DNA of 64,000 bases from G025836975 sp049646585 (GCA_049646585.1 JBARWC010000020.1:1-64000); one strand, 5' to 3'. Counted from the stretch's first letter, positions 25,594 to 33,740 are shown. Program-made: numbers and translations. The notes: generated by a model not told the origin, from the letters alone.

Positions 25594-25728
25594 CAGCATG
25601 TCACATATACAGTAGATATGGCCAGATTGACCGTGGGAAGCAGCAGATAAAGCGGACTGATTTTATGTGACGCCATCAGGCCCTATGATCAATACTGATG
25701 TGGTCCCTGGTCATTCTAGAGGCATGGC

Positions 25729-25774
25729 CTCTTAATCCGTAGGTCGACAGTTCGAGCCTGTCACAGCCCACCAG
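25729..25774 (+). repeat. attR: 46-bp copy of the tRNA-Lys 3' end
   Basis: An exact copy of 21785-21830 without the 5' half of a tRNA, so it is not a tRNA gene. It marks the right end of the prophage remnant. Confidence 0.93.
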
Positions 25775-25815
25775 ACCATCGCAAATTTTTATTTGCAGAA
25801 TTTGCAAACCTTCTA

Positions 25816-25846
25816 AGCCCCTTGGATCATATTCAAGGGGCTTTTG
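25816..25846. terminator. Terminator right of the prophage
   Basis: AGCCCCTTG, a 9-nt loop and CAAGGGGCTTTT form a good hairpin with a short T tail between attR and the convergent outer-membrane protein gene. It may be the original tRNA-Lys terminator displaced by the insertion. Confidence 0.7.
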
Positions 25847-25871
25847 GTTTTTGGCTCTTCCCCATTAACGA

Positions 25872-26675
25872 TCAGAACTTATAGCGCAATCCAGCGACGA
25901 ACAGGTTGTAGTCCTGGCGCCCCAGGTTGACGTGCCAGGGCGCCGTCGGCTGGTGAACCCCGGGGTAGTTGGTCGACCCGAAGGTATAGCTTGTTGAGTT
26001 AATGGAAAGATACCGGTATTCGGCGAATAGCGACAAATTCTTGTCGACATCCGCTTTGAGCCCTGCCTTTAGTTGCATGGCGAAGGCCGAGTCCGAGGCA
26101 TCGGGGTTCGAGTTGAAGTGATTGATACCCGGTTCGGACGGATTTGCCGAGTCCGAGCCCTTGATAGAGATGCGAGCCACGCCCGCACCGACTCCAAGAT
26201 AAGGGAAAACCTTGCTGGAATATGGAGTTTGAAGGGTAAAAACGGCATTTGCCAAAAAAACGCCGGCCGTCATGGGAATGGTGACGTACTGCGTCCCCAG
26301 GAATCGCGGCATGACTGGCATTGTGCCCATGGGCGAATGTTTGCCCAGATAGATGCCTTCAAGCTCGGCGGCGGGTTTCAGCCCCCATTTGGAGTGCTCG
26401 AATTCCCAGCCGGCCCATTCATAACCGACTTGAACCCCCGCCACGGCAAGACCCTTGCTCCCTGTGTTCCCCTTGGCGTCGATGGGTAAAAACTTAAGGC
26501 CAGGAGCCGGATCGTAAACCCCTCCTTTTTGCTGCAGGCTGGCCGAACTGGCAGACCCATAGCCACCAAACAAACCGACGTAGGCGCCTGCCTGGTCTGG
26601 AGCATCGGCGGCTAGACTGGAACTTGCACCGAATGAACAGAAAACCAAAAATAAAAAGTTCGATAGTTTTTTCAT
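25872..26675 (-). CDS. Outer-membrane beta-barrel protein
   Basis: This 267-residue protein has a Sec signal peptide (FLFLVFCSFGASSSLAADA, cleavage after about residue 22), many alternating hydrophobic/aromatic strands, and a C-terminal phenylalanine (LFVAGLRYKF), the sorting signal read by the BAM complex. Segments such as AGAYVGLFGGYGSASSASLQ and FPYLGVGAGVARISIKGSDS resemble OmpA/opacity-type porin families. Function unknown. It is a single gene on the minus strand with its promoter in the AT-rich stretch after 26680. Confidence 0.75.
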   Translation of the reverse strand: MKKLSNFLFLVFCSFGASSSLAADAPDQAGAYVGLFGGYGSASSASLQQKGGVYDPAPGLKFLPIDAKGNTGSKGLAVAGVQVGYEWAGWEFEHSKWGLKPAAELEGIYLGKHSPMGTMPVMPRFLGTQYVTIPMTAGVFLANAVFTLQTPYSSKVFPYLGVGAGVARISIKGSDSANPSEPGINHFNSNPDASDSAFAMQLKAGLKADVDKNLSLFAEYRYLSINSTSYTFGSTNYPGVHQPTAPWHVNLGRQDYNLFVAGLRYKF

Positions 26676-26967
26676 GTCTTTTTGCTTTTTAGGAGTAATT
26701 AATCGTTACGTTCCGGCATATTAGCCGGTTCGTTGGTTTGACCATCGTCGATGAAACCGGATACCTGCCTCTGAGCGGCGATCAGGCTAGCTATTTCTTC
26801 CTATCGGTTAATCACACTACCTCACATGCTTTAGTCTGGCTATAGTAAGCCGCCATTAACTGCGCCGAGCAGCCTTACCGCGCTGGCTGCGGCTATCTTA
26901 TTCCCCGATGAGTAGAAATTACGTTGGCAGGATAGCTACGCTAATAGCTAGATAAGGTCCTTACTTT
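26676..26967. other. Intergenic region without a recognisable gene
   Basis: This 292-bp stretch between the divergent outer-membrane protein and toxin genes is AT-rich. It holds a short dyad (CCGGCATATTAGCCGG, 26714-26729) but no open frame with coding character, and no RNA gene that I recognise. Confidence 0.6.
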
Positions 26968-26996
26968 TTGGATAAAACTTATATTTAACTTATAAT
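26968..26996 (+). promoter_or_regulatory. Promoter of the toxin-antitoxin operon
   Basis: TTGGAT (26968-26973), exactly 17 bp, TATAAT (26991-26996). The toxin ATG is at 27001, so the predicted start point coincides with the ATG. A repeated octamer, AACTTATA, falls in the spacer (two copies 11 bp apart) and could be the autoregulatory operator. Confidence 0.65.
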
Positions 26997-27000
26997 TCTT

Positions 27001-27255
27001 ATGAATACGATACTCTGGACGCCCAAGGCAGCCAAGCAATTGCGCAAGGTCGACCGTCAGCACCAGGTAGTGATTCGTGATGGCGTCAGCGCTTTGGTAG
27101 CAATGCCAAACTGCCCGAACGTCAAGACGCTGGCGAACCACCAATATGGCTATCGTCTGCGCATCGGCGATTACCGCGTCTTATTCGATTGGGGCGTCGA
27201 GATCAGGATTATTGAAATCCAAGAAGTCAGGAAACGCGATGAACGCACCTATTAA
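27001..27255 (+). CDS. RelE/ParE-superfamily toxin
   Basis: This 84-residue protein has the RelE-fold pattern: ILWTPKAAKQLRKVDRQ at the N-terminus, VKTLANHQYGYRLRIGDYRV near residues 41-60 and the basic C-terminal IIEIQEVRKRDERTY. Family members are mRNA interferases or gyrase inhibitors held inactive by an antitoxin. It is first in the operon, as in HigBA-like systems, and overlaps the antitoxin gene by 17 bp. The mRNA appears leaderless. Confidence 0.85.
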   Translation: MNTILWTPKAAKQLRKVDRQHQVVIRDGVSALVAMPNCPNVKTLANHQYGYRLRIGDYRVLFDWGVEIRIIEIQEVRKRDERTY

Positions 27256-27565
27256 CATCCAAATAATCAATGGCTCGGGCGGAACCCCGGCTTTTGTGGT
27301 CATCCCCTACGATGAGTACGTGGCCAGTCGTGCTCATGGCGATGGTCTGATTCCTCACGACGTCATCAGCCGCGCCGTAGATGGCGCGACGCCTGTACGT
27401 GCCTGGCGAGAACATCTTGGCCTGACTCAGGCCGAAGTAGCGGCGCGCCTGGGCGTCAGTCAATCCGCTTATGCTCAGCAAGAAAACAGCGAACGCCTGC
27501 GTAAAGCCAGCATTCAGAAGATCGCGGCGGTGCTTGGTATTGGCCAAGAGCAATTGAACTTCTAA
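27239..27565 (+). CDS. Xre-type antitoxin with N-terminal Phd-like segment
   Basis: This 108-residue protein combines an N-terminal region with the YDEYVASRAHGDGLIPHDVI pattern seen in antitoxins paired with RelE toxins, and a C-terminal Cro/C1 helix-turn-helix (LGLTQAEVAARLGVSQSAYA near residues 59-78). It should bind both the toxin and the operon promoter. The ATG at 27239 lies inside the toxin gene; a longer frame to 27146 is a shadow of that gene. Confidence 0.83.
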   Translation: MNAPINIQIINGSGGTPAFVVIPYDEYVASRAHGDGLIPHDVISRAVDGATPVRAWREHLGLTQAEVAARLGVSQSAYAQQENSERLRKASIQKIAAVLGIGQEQLNF

Positions 27566-27640
27566 TGCCCTTAAAAACCCGCCCAAGCGGGGTTGTACGA
27601 AGAATGGGCATGGACCAAGCTGGAAGCCTGCGTTAGCCGC

Positions 27641-27856
27641 TTATTTGGGCAGCACCATCGTACCGTCCTCGTCCTGCCATTTGATTTTCATGTCCCGGAC
27701 CAGGTTCTGGGCGATGCGCAATACTTCTTGCTTGGGCGGGTCGTTTTCATTTTCCATCAGGGCGAAAAGCGAATCCACGGCTTGTAATATGGTTCTGACG
27801 TTGTTCCAGTGCGCTTTCTGGATCTGGTTGTATTCGAATGATTCTTTGTCGTTCAA
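27641..27856 (-). CDS. Small protein of unknown function
   Basis: This 71-residue protein starts at TTG 27856 with AAGGAG 8 nt upstream. It is acidic and helical (NNVRTILQAVDSLFALMENE near residues 18-37) and ends KWQDEDGTMVLPK. Composition looks coding, but I recognise no family. An overlapping frame to its right (to 28080) ends exactly at its start but has no coding character. Confidence 0.55.
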   Translation of the reverse strand: MNDKESFEYNQIQKAHWNNVRTILQAVDSLFALMENENDPPKQEVLRIAQNLVRDMKIKWQDEDGTMVLPK

Positions 27857-27966
27857 GGGGCTTGCTCCTTAAGCGTTTCCTGCTGGAATTCCAACGCAGC
27901 TTCGATCTTCAGCAACGGGCGATGCCGCCGAGCCTTGCATAAGATAAACGAAAACGTGTGCGTTTT

Positions 27967-27992
27967 GGGCTTCGCCTGTGAAGGCGAAGCCC
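27967..27992. repeat. Perfect 10-bp inverted repeat (stem-loop)
   Basis: GGGCTTCGCC, a TGTGAA loop and GGCGAAGCCC. There is no T run on either strand, so it is not a typical terminator. It lies in the 652-bp gene-poor stretch 27857-28508 upstream of nrdJ. Confidence 0.8.
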
Positions 27993-28035
27993 GTGACGCC
28001 GGAAGTAGCTTAGCCCAAGGGGTGGTCAAGCGTTT

Positions 28036-28087
28036 CTCCTGTGTGAGGCCCGGAAAGCGCTCGAAAAGCGCATGAATCACACAGGAG
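28036..28087. repeat. Nested inverted repeat
   Basis: An outer perfect 11-bp repeat, CTCCTGTGTGA (28036-28046) with TCACACAGGAG (28077-28087), encloses an inner GCGCT/AGCGC stem. Transcribed either way it would fold into a long interrupted hairpin. No gene is recognised here; a small RNA or a transposon-end remnant are both possible. Confidence 0.7.
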
Positions 28088-28508
28088 GCGAATTCACATG
28101 TGAGATGAAGACGGCTTTATTTAGTTGTATTGTCTCAAACGTGGGTCAAGCTGCTTGTCTCTCGCGCCACTGCAGGGAAGCGGAAATGCTGATGACTAGG
28201 GTTCCTAGCAGACATAGGATGAATGGGACGTCGCCTAGGGTCATATGGCCTCCAGTGAATATGTGAATGAATACAGCAATGCTTAAGCTTGGACACTTTT
28301 GCTAGCAATTATCGTTCCCGACGTTGGGAAACTCCTGGGAATTCCGCTTGCGGGGGCAGTGTCGCAAGGTGTTTTTCAGGCGGCCATGACTTCTTAATGG
28401 AGATCAATGGTGGCGGTGGCACGATGTGCTATCTTGCCTGATCAGTACCGTAATTTCCGCGGCTGGCGCCGGCTTCGCGGCGTCGCGCGGCGCATCAAGG
28501 AATCTATC

Positions 28509-31361
28509 ATGCAACATATGGAAAGCACCGCCATCGCCCTGGCGGAGCCGCAAGTCATTTCCACCGAGGTCCTGCTCGAAAAGTACGCCAAAGGCGACGA
28601 GGCCTCCATCACCCAGGTTCGTACGCGGGTCGCCACGGCGCTTGCGCAAGCCGAAGAGCCCAAGCAGCGCAAGAAGTACGCCGACGAGTTTCTATGGGCC
28701 ATGCAGCATGGCTTCATCCCGGCGGGGCGCGTGAACAGCGCCGCCGGCACGGATCTGCAAAGCACCCTGATCAATTGCTTCGTCCAGCCCGTGGGCGACT
28801 CGATCACCGAAGACATCGATGGCAGGCCGGGCATCTACACGGCCCTGGCGCAAGCCGCCGAAACCATGCGGCGCGGAGGCGGGGTGGGGTACAACTTTTC
28901 CGCCATCCGCCCGCGCGGCGCATGGGTCAAGGGCACGGGAAGCAGCGCTTCTGGGCCGATTTCGTATATGCGGGTGTTCGACCGTTCCTGCGAGACCGTG
29001 GAGTCGGCCGGTGCACGGCGGGGTGCGCAGATGGCGGTGCTGAACGTCGGCCATCCCGACGTGATGGAGTTCATCACGGCCAAGCAAGAGCGCGGTCAGT
29101 TGAACAATTTCAACGTATCGGTGGGCGTTACCGACGAGTTCATGAAGGCGGTCGAGTCCGACGGCGACTTTGAGCTGACGCATTCCGCCGAACCCAGCGT
29201 CGAACTGAAGGAGCAGGGCGCCTATCTGCGCAAAGATGGCTTGTGGGTCTATCGCAAGGTCCGGGCGCGCGAGGTCTGGGACTTGATCATGCAAAGCACC
29301 TACGCGGCGGCCGAGCCCGGCGTGCTTTACCTGGATCGCATCAACGCCGAGAACAACCTGGGCTATTGCGAAGCCATCGAAGCCACCAATCCTTGCGGCG
29401 AGCAGCCTTTGCCTGATTACGGCTGCTGCTGCCTGGGCAGCCTGAACATGACCGCCTACGTCACCTCGCCCTTCAGCGACAAGGCGGGATTCGATTTCGA
29501 CACCATGAAGAAGGCTGCGCGCCTGGCCGTACGCATGCTGGACAATGTGCTGATCGCCACCAAGTGGCCTTTGGAGGAGCAGCGGCGCGAAGCCGATGCC
29601 AAGCGCCGTCTGGGCCTGGGCTTCACAGGCCTGGGCGATGCGCTGATCATGATGGGCTTGCGCTACGATTCCGACGAAGGGCGTCGCCTGGCGGGCGACA
29701 TGGCGCGCGAAATGCGCGATGCGGCCTACGAGGCTTCCATTGAACTGGCCAAGGAACGCGGCGCGTTTCCCATGCTGGACGCCGACCGTTATCTGCAAGG
29801 CGGTTTTGCCGCGAGCTTGCCCGACAACTTGAAAAAAGCCATACGCGCGCATGGCATACGCAATTCGCACCTGACGTCCATCGCGCCCACCGGGACGATA
29901 TCGCTGGCTTTCGCCGACAATGCGTCCAACGGCATAGAGCCGCCGTTTTCCTGGTACTACACGCGCAGCAAGCGCATGGCCGACGGCAGCAAGAAAGACT
30001 ACACGGTCGAGGACCATGCCTACCGGGTGTATCGCGCCATGGGCGGGAACACCGACGCGCTGCCCGAGGCTTTTGTGTCGGCGCTGGACATCTCGGCCAT
30101 GGATCATATGCTGATGGTGGCGGCCGTGGCGCCTTACGTCGACGCGGCTATTTCCAAGACCGTCAACGTTCCGGCCGACTATCCGTACGAAGATTTCAAG
30201 GACCTGTACCTGCAAGCCTGGCGCAGGGGCTTGAAGGGCATCACCACCTATCGTCCCAACGCCATATTGGGCGCGGTGCTTTCTGTGGAAACCGAAGCGC
30301 AGGCCAGCGCGCCCGCGCCCATCACACTGTCGGAACAGGACAAGCGCATGGTGCTGACCGAAGTGGCCATGTCGCCGCCGCTGGCCTCCTTGCGCTGGCC
30401 CTCCCGCCCGGCCTTGCCGGCCGGCGCGTCGGGCTGGGTCAGCGAAACCATCCGCACGCCGCAAGGCGACTTCGCGGTGGCGGTGGCGGATCACGACCGG
30501 GTTCCTTTCGAGGTCTGGGTATTGGGCGGGCAGCCGCCCCGGGGCCTGGATGCCATCGCCAAAACCTTGTCGACCGACATGCGGGCGAATGACCGGGGCT
30601 GGCTGCGCAAGAAGCTGTCGGTGTTGTCGCGAGCCTATGGAGACGGCTTTCAGATGCCCATGCCGCCCGACGGCAAGCCGGTCCAGGTGCCCAGCGCCAC
30701 GGCGGCCCTGGCCAGACTGGTGGAATGGCGCTACAACAATCTGGACGCGCTCGCCGCCCACGAGGGCGACCCGTCTCCGGTGCTCAATGCCTTGTTTGCG
30801 CCGCACGAGCCCAAGACCGGCACCGACGGCACGCTGGCCTGGGTGGCCGACGTGCGCAACCCGTCCACCGACGACGATTTCGTGCTGATGCTGAAGGAAC
30901 TGCAGATGCCCGACGGCAGCCGTCGCCCCTACAGCGTGTGGCTGACCGGCGCGCATCCGCGCGCGCTGGACGGTTTGTGCAAGCTGCTAAGCCTGGACAT
31001 GAGGGTGGTCGACCCCGCCTGGATAGGCATGAAGCTGCGCAAGCTGCTTAACTACGCCGAGCCGCGCGGCGACTTCCTGGCTCGCGTGCCCGGCAGCGAA
31101 AGGCAGGCGAATTACCCTTCCACCGTGGCCTATGTGGCGCAACTGGTCATACACCGCTATGCCATGCTGGGCATACTGACGGAAGAGGGCATGCCTATCA
31201 ACGCCATGGGCGTGGTGGCCGACGAACCGCGACACCGCGCCGCCGCGGCAGCGCCCGCCATGGTGGGCAAGCCCTGCGCGGAATGCGGCAATCATGCCGT
31301 CATCAAGAAGGACGGCTGCGAGTTCTGCACCGTGTGCGGCGCAATAGGGGCTTGCGGCTAG
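28509..31361 (+). CDS. nrdJ: Adenosylcobalamin-dependent (class II) ribonucleotide reductase NrdJ
   Basis: NrdJ reduces ribonucleotides to deoxyribonucleotides with vitamin B12, independent of oxygen. The 950-residue protein has a catalytic ten-stranded barrel with STLINCFVQP near residues 89-98 and NPCGEQPLPDYGCCCLGSLN near 294-313. After it come two tandem TSCPD-like domains (one with VPFEVWVLGGQPPRGLDAIA, the other with RPYSVWLTGAHPRALDGLCK) and a C-terminal cysteine tail CAECGNHAV..CEFCTVCG that should re-reduce the active site or bind zinc. AAGGA precedes the ATG at 28509 by 7 nt; the frame from 28407 adds non-conserved residues. I see no cobalamin riboswitch upstream. Confidence 0.94.
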   Translation: MQHMESTAIALAEPQVISTEVLLEKYAKGDEASITQVRTRVATALAQAEEPKQRKKYADEFLWAMQHGFIPAGRVNSAAGTDLQSTLINCFVQPVGDSITEDIDGRPGIYTALAQAAETMRRGGGVGYNFSAIRPRGAWVKGTGSSASGPISYMRVFDRSCETVESAGARRGAQMAVLNVGHPDVMEFITAKQERGQLNNFNVSVGVTDEFMKAVESDGDFELTHSAEPSVELKEQGAYLRKDGLWVYRKVRAREVWDLIMQSTYAAAEPGVLYLDRINAENNLGYCEAIEATNPCGEQPLPDYGCCCLGSLNMTAYVTSPFSDKAGFDFDTMKKAARLAVRMLDNVLIATKWPLEEQRREADAKRRLGLGFTGLGDALIMMGLRYDSDEGRRLAGDMAREMRDAAYEASIELAKERGAFPMLDADRYLQGGFAASLPDNLKKAIRAHGIRNSHLTSIAPTGTISLAFADNASNGIEPPFSWYYTRSKRMADGSKKDYTVEDHAYRVYRAMGGNTDALPEAFVSALDISAMDHMLMVAAVAPYVDAAISKTVNVPADYPYEDFKDLYLQAWRRGLKGITTYRPNAILGAVLSVETEAQASAPAPITLSEQDKRMVLTEVAMSPPLASLRWPSRPALPAGASGWVSETIRTPQGDFAVAVADHDRVPFEVWVLGGQPPRGLDAIAKTLSTDMRANDRGWLRKKLSVLSRAYGDGFQMPMPPDGKPVQVPSATAALARLVEWRYNNLDALAAHEGDPSPVLNALFAPHEPKTGTDGTLAWVADVRNPSTDDDFVLMLKELQMPDGSRRPYSVWLTGAHPRALDGLCKLLSLDMRVVDPAWIGMKLRKLLNYAEPRGDFLARVPGSERQANYPSTVAYVAQLVIHRYAMLGILTEEGMPINAMGVVADEPRHRAAAAAPAMVGKPCAECGNHAVIKKDGCEFCTVCGAIGACG

Positions 31362-31502
31362 GCCGGGCGGCTGCTGCGGTCGAGTACTTTGTGGGATTTA
31401 CGCACATAAAGTGAAATGTTCAAAAATACAATTTATCTTTAGATAAATAAAAATTTATGAGCTAAACAGGCGATTTCCCAGAAAGGTATAGGCTGAGATT
31501 CT

Positions 31503-31534
31503 GAGGGCCATAATTTGAATAAATTATGGCCCTC
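31503..31534. terminator. Perfect 14-bp stem-loop downstream of nrdJ
   Basis: GAGGGCCATAATTT, a GAAT tetraloop and AAATTATGGCCCTC, followed by GTGTTTTT. It is a good terminator for transcripts from the left and sits 140 bp after nrdJ, at the edge of the lower-GC catabolic island. Confidence 0.75.
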
Positions 31535-31539
31535 GTGTT

Positions 31540-32080
31540 TTTGATAAGCGTTCCCAACTTTGCTTCGGCGTTCTACGCCGCATCGTGATTTGGGTGCATA
31601 TGTTTGGTGGCGAGCTTGTAATTTCAAAGATTGCTGCCGTGCAATTTTCCCCTGTCATATCCCGTAAGCCACAGGCCTGTGTTGCCTCTTGGCTGGCGTT
31701 CGGAGTTCCGTTGTAAGGGGAGGAAATAGCGTCTGCAGGCCCAATAGCCATGCGGCTTTCCAAAGAGGTTTTTTTCACTTTATTAAATTTTTGTCCAGTG
31801 AACTATCTATCATGGGAGACTAGCCCTCTCTATGCTTGAAGCGCTGGCCAATGTCGATGCGATTCGGCAGGAAATCGTTTAGATTCGCCAGCATGGTTAT
31901 GCGACATAGTTGGGCGAGTGGCTGGACGAGACTGACACCATCGCCACTCCAGTGTTCGATTGCAGGAAAGGTGCGTGCGGCTGTTGACGGTGGCGTTGGG
32001 TAGATAGGTTGATGGGGGAGTGGCAAGCCAGGCGAATGGAATTTGGCGTGTACTGGAGATTACAGAGTCGCATTAATTAA
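31540..32080. other. Gene-poor boundary of the catabolic island
   Basis: About 540 bp of lower-GC sequence follow the terminator. Short frames on the minus strand (31524-31778 and 31820-32026) have no start context or family that I can recognise. The second has somewhat protein-like sequence (RITMLANLNDFLPNRIDIGQ) and might be a decayed fragment of a mobile-element gene. No RNA gene seen. Confidence 0.5.
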
Positions 32081-32107
32081 TTGACCGTCTGGAAGGGTTA
32101 TGATAAT
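32081..32107 (+). promoter_or_regulatory. Promoter and TetR-type operator 1 (maoC operon)
   Basis: TTGACC (32081-32086), 15 bp, GATAAT (32102-32107), with ACCGTC-TG-GAAGGG as the dyad between the two boxes. It is the least symmetric of three related sites (others at 38426-38447 and 41324-41350). Confidence 0.65.
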
Positions 32108-32129
32108 GTCTCCAAAAAACGGAGACGAC

Positions 32130-32585
32130 ATGAATTTCTTGGATCAATATTTCGACGCGATCGAGATTGGAGACAGTTTCAACTCGCGTGGCCGCACGGT
32201 TACCGAGGCCGATATTGTGCAATGGTGTGCGCTGACGGGGGATTGGTACGTTTTGCACACCAACGCTCATTACGCTGCTGGGACCCGCTTTGGTCAACGA
32301 ATTGCGCCTGGGTTATTAGTTCAAGCATATGCTGCCGGTATCGGTGTGCCATCTGACGCACCAGCGATCATTGCGAACTATGGAACCGACAGGCTACGTT
32401 TTGTTCAACCGGTGTTTATAGGTGACACCATCCATCTTAGAGCCAAGGTGCTTGAGAAAATCGTTAAGCGTGAGAATCGAGATGGCGTGTTGAGGATTGA
32501 GTGGAACGTTCACAATCAGGACGGCACATTGGTCATGGCAAGCGATCTTCAGGTTTTGATGGCCTGCAAGCAAGGAGGTAATTGA
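32130..32585 (+). CDS. MaoC-like (R)-enoyl-CoA hydratase
   Basis: This 151-residue hot-dog-fold protein has the MaoC pattern: RTVTEADIVQWCALTGDWYV near residues 21-40, HTNAHYAAGTRFGQRIAPG near 42-60 and the C-terminal LRFVQPVFIGDTIHLRAKVL. The family hydrates (R)-enoyl-CoA or opens oxepin-CoA, as the MaoC domain of PaaZ does. ATG 32130 follows a GGAG site and a TetR-type operator. It is the first gene of the island and overlaps the next by 1 bp. With PaaN it may act as a split PaaZ (inference). Confidence 0.82.
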   Translation: MNFLDQYFDAIEIGDSFNSRGRTVTEADIVQWCALTGDWYVLHTNAHYAAGTRFGQRIAPGLLVQAYAAGIGVPSDAPAIIANYGTDRLRFVQPVFIGDTIHLRAKVLEKIVKRENRDGVLRIEWNVHNQDGTLVMASDLQVLMACKQGGN

Positions 32586-33352
32586 TGTCTAGAGCCATAC
32601 GCTGTGTTTCAGAGGCTGCTGTCAGTACGGTAATTCTTGATCGTCCTGACAGGAAGAACAGTTTGACCCTACAACAAATGCGCGAGGTAGCGGTTGCGTT
32701 CAAGCAATGCGTTGAAGATGGCGCTCGTTGCATTGTGATTCGGGGTGAAGCAGACATCTTCTGCGCTGGAAGAGACCTGCACGATATGGATCCGGCAACC
32801 GAGGATACCGAAGCCGTGATACGAGAGCAGATCAATCCCGCTCTTGCGGCCGTGCGTGAATGCACGGTTCCGACCATTGCTTTGGTGAAGGGGCCCGCAC
32901 TGGGGTTTGGTTTCGGGCTGGCGTTGGCGTGCGATATTACCTTGGTGGCAGACAACGCCATAATGGGCAGTCCTTTTCGCAATATCGGGTGCACTCTGGA
33001 TTCTGGCGGACACTTTTATCTACGCGAACGTATTGGTGTTCATCGCGCGGCAGAGCTCATCTTCACCGGGCGATTGATTTCGGGCCGCGAAGCAGCAAAC
33101 ATGGGAATTGTGAATCGCAGCGTCGGAGCATTGGATCTGGATCGGCAGGTGTACGCCATGGCAAGATCCATTGCAGCTGGGCCTACTGCCGCATTTTCGG
33201 CAAGCAAGAGCATTCTTGCATCCACGGGGGGCTACGACGAGATGGCCGCGCTAGAGGCCGTTTACCAAGCCAAGCTGCTCCGTACGGCAGACGGTGTTGA
33301 AGGCATTGCGGCTTTTCAGGAAAAGCGTAAACCCAAATTTTTGGGCAAGTAG
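32585..33352 (+). CDS. Enoyl-CoA hydratase/isomerase family protein
   Basis: This 255-residue crotonase-fold protein contains the oxyanion-hole motifs ADIFCAGRDLHDM near residues 58-70 and KGPALGFGFGLALACDITLV near 103-122. In family enzymes the catalytic acids lie in the GSPFRNIGCTLDSGGHFYL region, where several glutamates of true hydratases are replaced; this is more like isomerases of the PaaG type. AGGAGG precedes the ATG, which overlaps the maoC stop (ATGA at 32582-32588 region). Confidence 0.83.
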   Translation: MSRAIRCVSEAAVSTVILDRPDRKNSLTLQQMREVAVAFKQCVEDGARCIVIRGEADIFCAGRDLHDMDPATEDTEAVIREQINPALAAVRECTVPTIALVKGPALGFGFGLALACDITLVADNAIMGSPFRNIGCTLDSGGHFYLRERIGVHRAAELIFTGRLISGREAANMGIVNRSVGALDLDRQVYAMARSIAAGPTAAFSASKSILASTGGYDEMAALEAVYQAKLLRTADGVEGIAAFQEKRKPKFLGK

Positions 33353-33368
33353 CTCAGCAAGGACAAAC

Positions 33369-33740
33369 ATGTATCCTACTCCGTCCACATCGGCGCGCAG
33401 CTACTTTCTAGCTGGCCTAGAAAACCAGGAGCTGCGCTACCAGTACGATCCTGTCAACGGGCGTTCTGTGCTCTACCCTAGGGAAGTTGCTCCATCCGGT
33501 CAGCTTGGAAAGCTTGAGTGGAGAGTAAGCCAAGGGAAAGGAACGATTTATTCCTATACCGAGGTGCATAGATCTGACGAAATTTACAACATTGTTCTGG
33601 TGGACCTCGCAGAGGGTTTTAGGGTTATGTCGACCATACCGGATGCACCGCCAGGATCATTGTTTATTGGCCAGGTGGTGCAGGCAGATTTCGACGCACC
33701 TGAGTCTGGTGCAAGATTGATCTTCAAGGTGGTTTTGTAA
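33369..33740 (+). CDS. DUF35 OB-fold protein, thiolase partner
   Basis: This 123-residue protein is of the DUF35 (rubredoxin-like zinc ribbon plus OB fold) type that partners SCP2-like thiolases. The OB part is clear (KGTIYSYTEVHRSDEIYNIV near residues 57-76). The zinc-ribbon region (LRYQYDPVNGRSVLYPREVA) has no cysteines at all, so the metal site is lost. AAGGA precedes the ATG. It ends exactly where the thiolase gene starts, and such pairs form a complex in steroid and arylpropionate side-chain cleavage. Confidence 0.75.
   Translation: MYPTPSTSARSYFLAGLENQELRYQYDPVNGRSVLYPREVAPSGQLGKLEWRVSQGKGTIYSYTEVHRSDEIYNIVLVDLAEGFRVMSTIPDAPPGSLFIGQVVQADFDAPESGARLIFKVVL

Larger units (their letters stand above)
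21785..25774. mobile_element. Small decayed prophage integrated in tRNA-Lys
   Basis: A segment of about 3.9 kb lies between two 46-bp att copies. From left to right it holds an integrase (minus), a broken phage gene, a lysis cassette (endolysin, Rz, Rz1; plus strand), a TrfB/KorA-like fragment fused to a truncated SRAP gene, and a small SOS-box-linked gene (minus). Structural, replication and repressor genes are absent, so large internal deletions have removed most of a once larger element. It should still be excisable only if the integrase and a partner directionality factor work. Confidence 0.88.

Noticed and set aside
25598..25612. Second full SOS box
   Set aside because: It shares only the ATATACAG half; the opposite CTG at the required spacing is missing.
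25721..25774. Second tRNA gene
   Set aside because: Only the 3' half of the tRNA-Lys sequence is present; it is the attR copy.
27853..28080. 75-codon minus-strand frame upstream of the 71-residue protein gene
   Set aside because: It spans the perfect stem-loop at 27967-27992, has no coding character and no ribosome-binding site.
28260..28508. Cobalamin riboswitch in front of nrdJ
   Set aside because: The conserved B12 box and core junction motifs of that riboswitch class were looked for and not found.
31524..32026. Two minus-strand frames at the edge of the island as genes or a transposase
   Set aside because: No start context and no recognisable family. The first begins inside or next to the terminator and the second is at best a decayed fragment.
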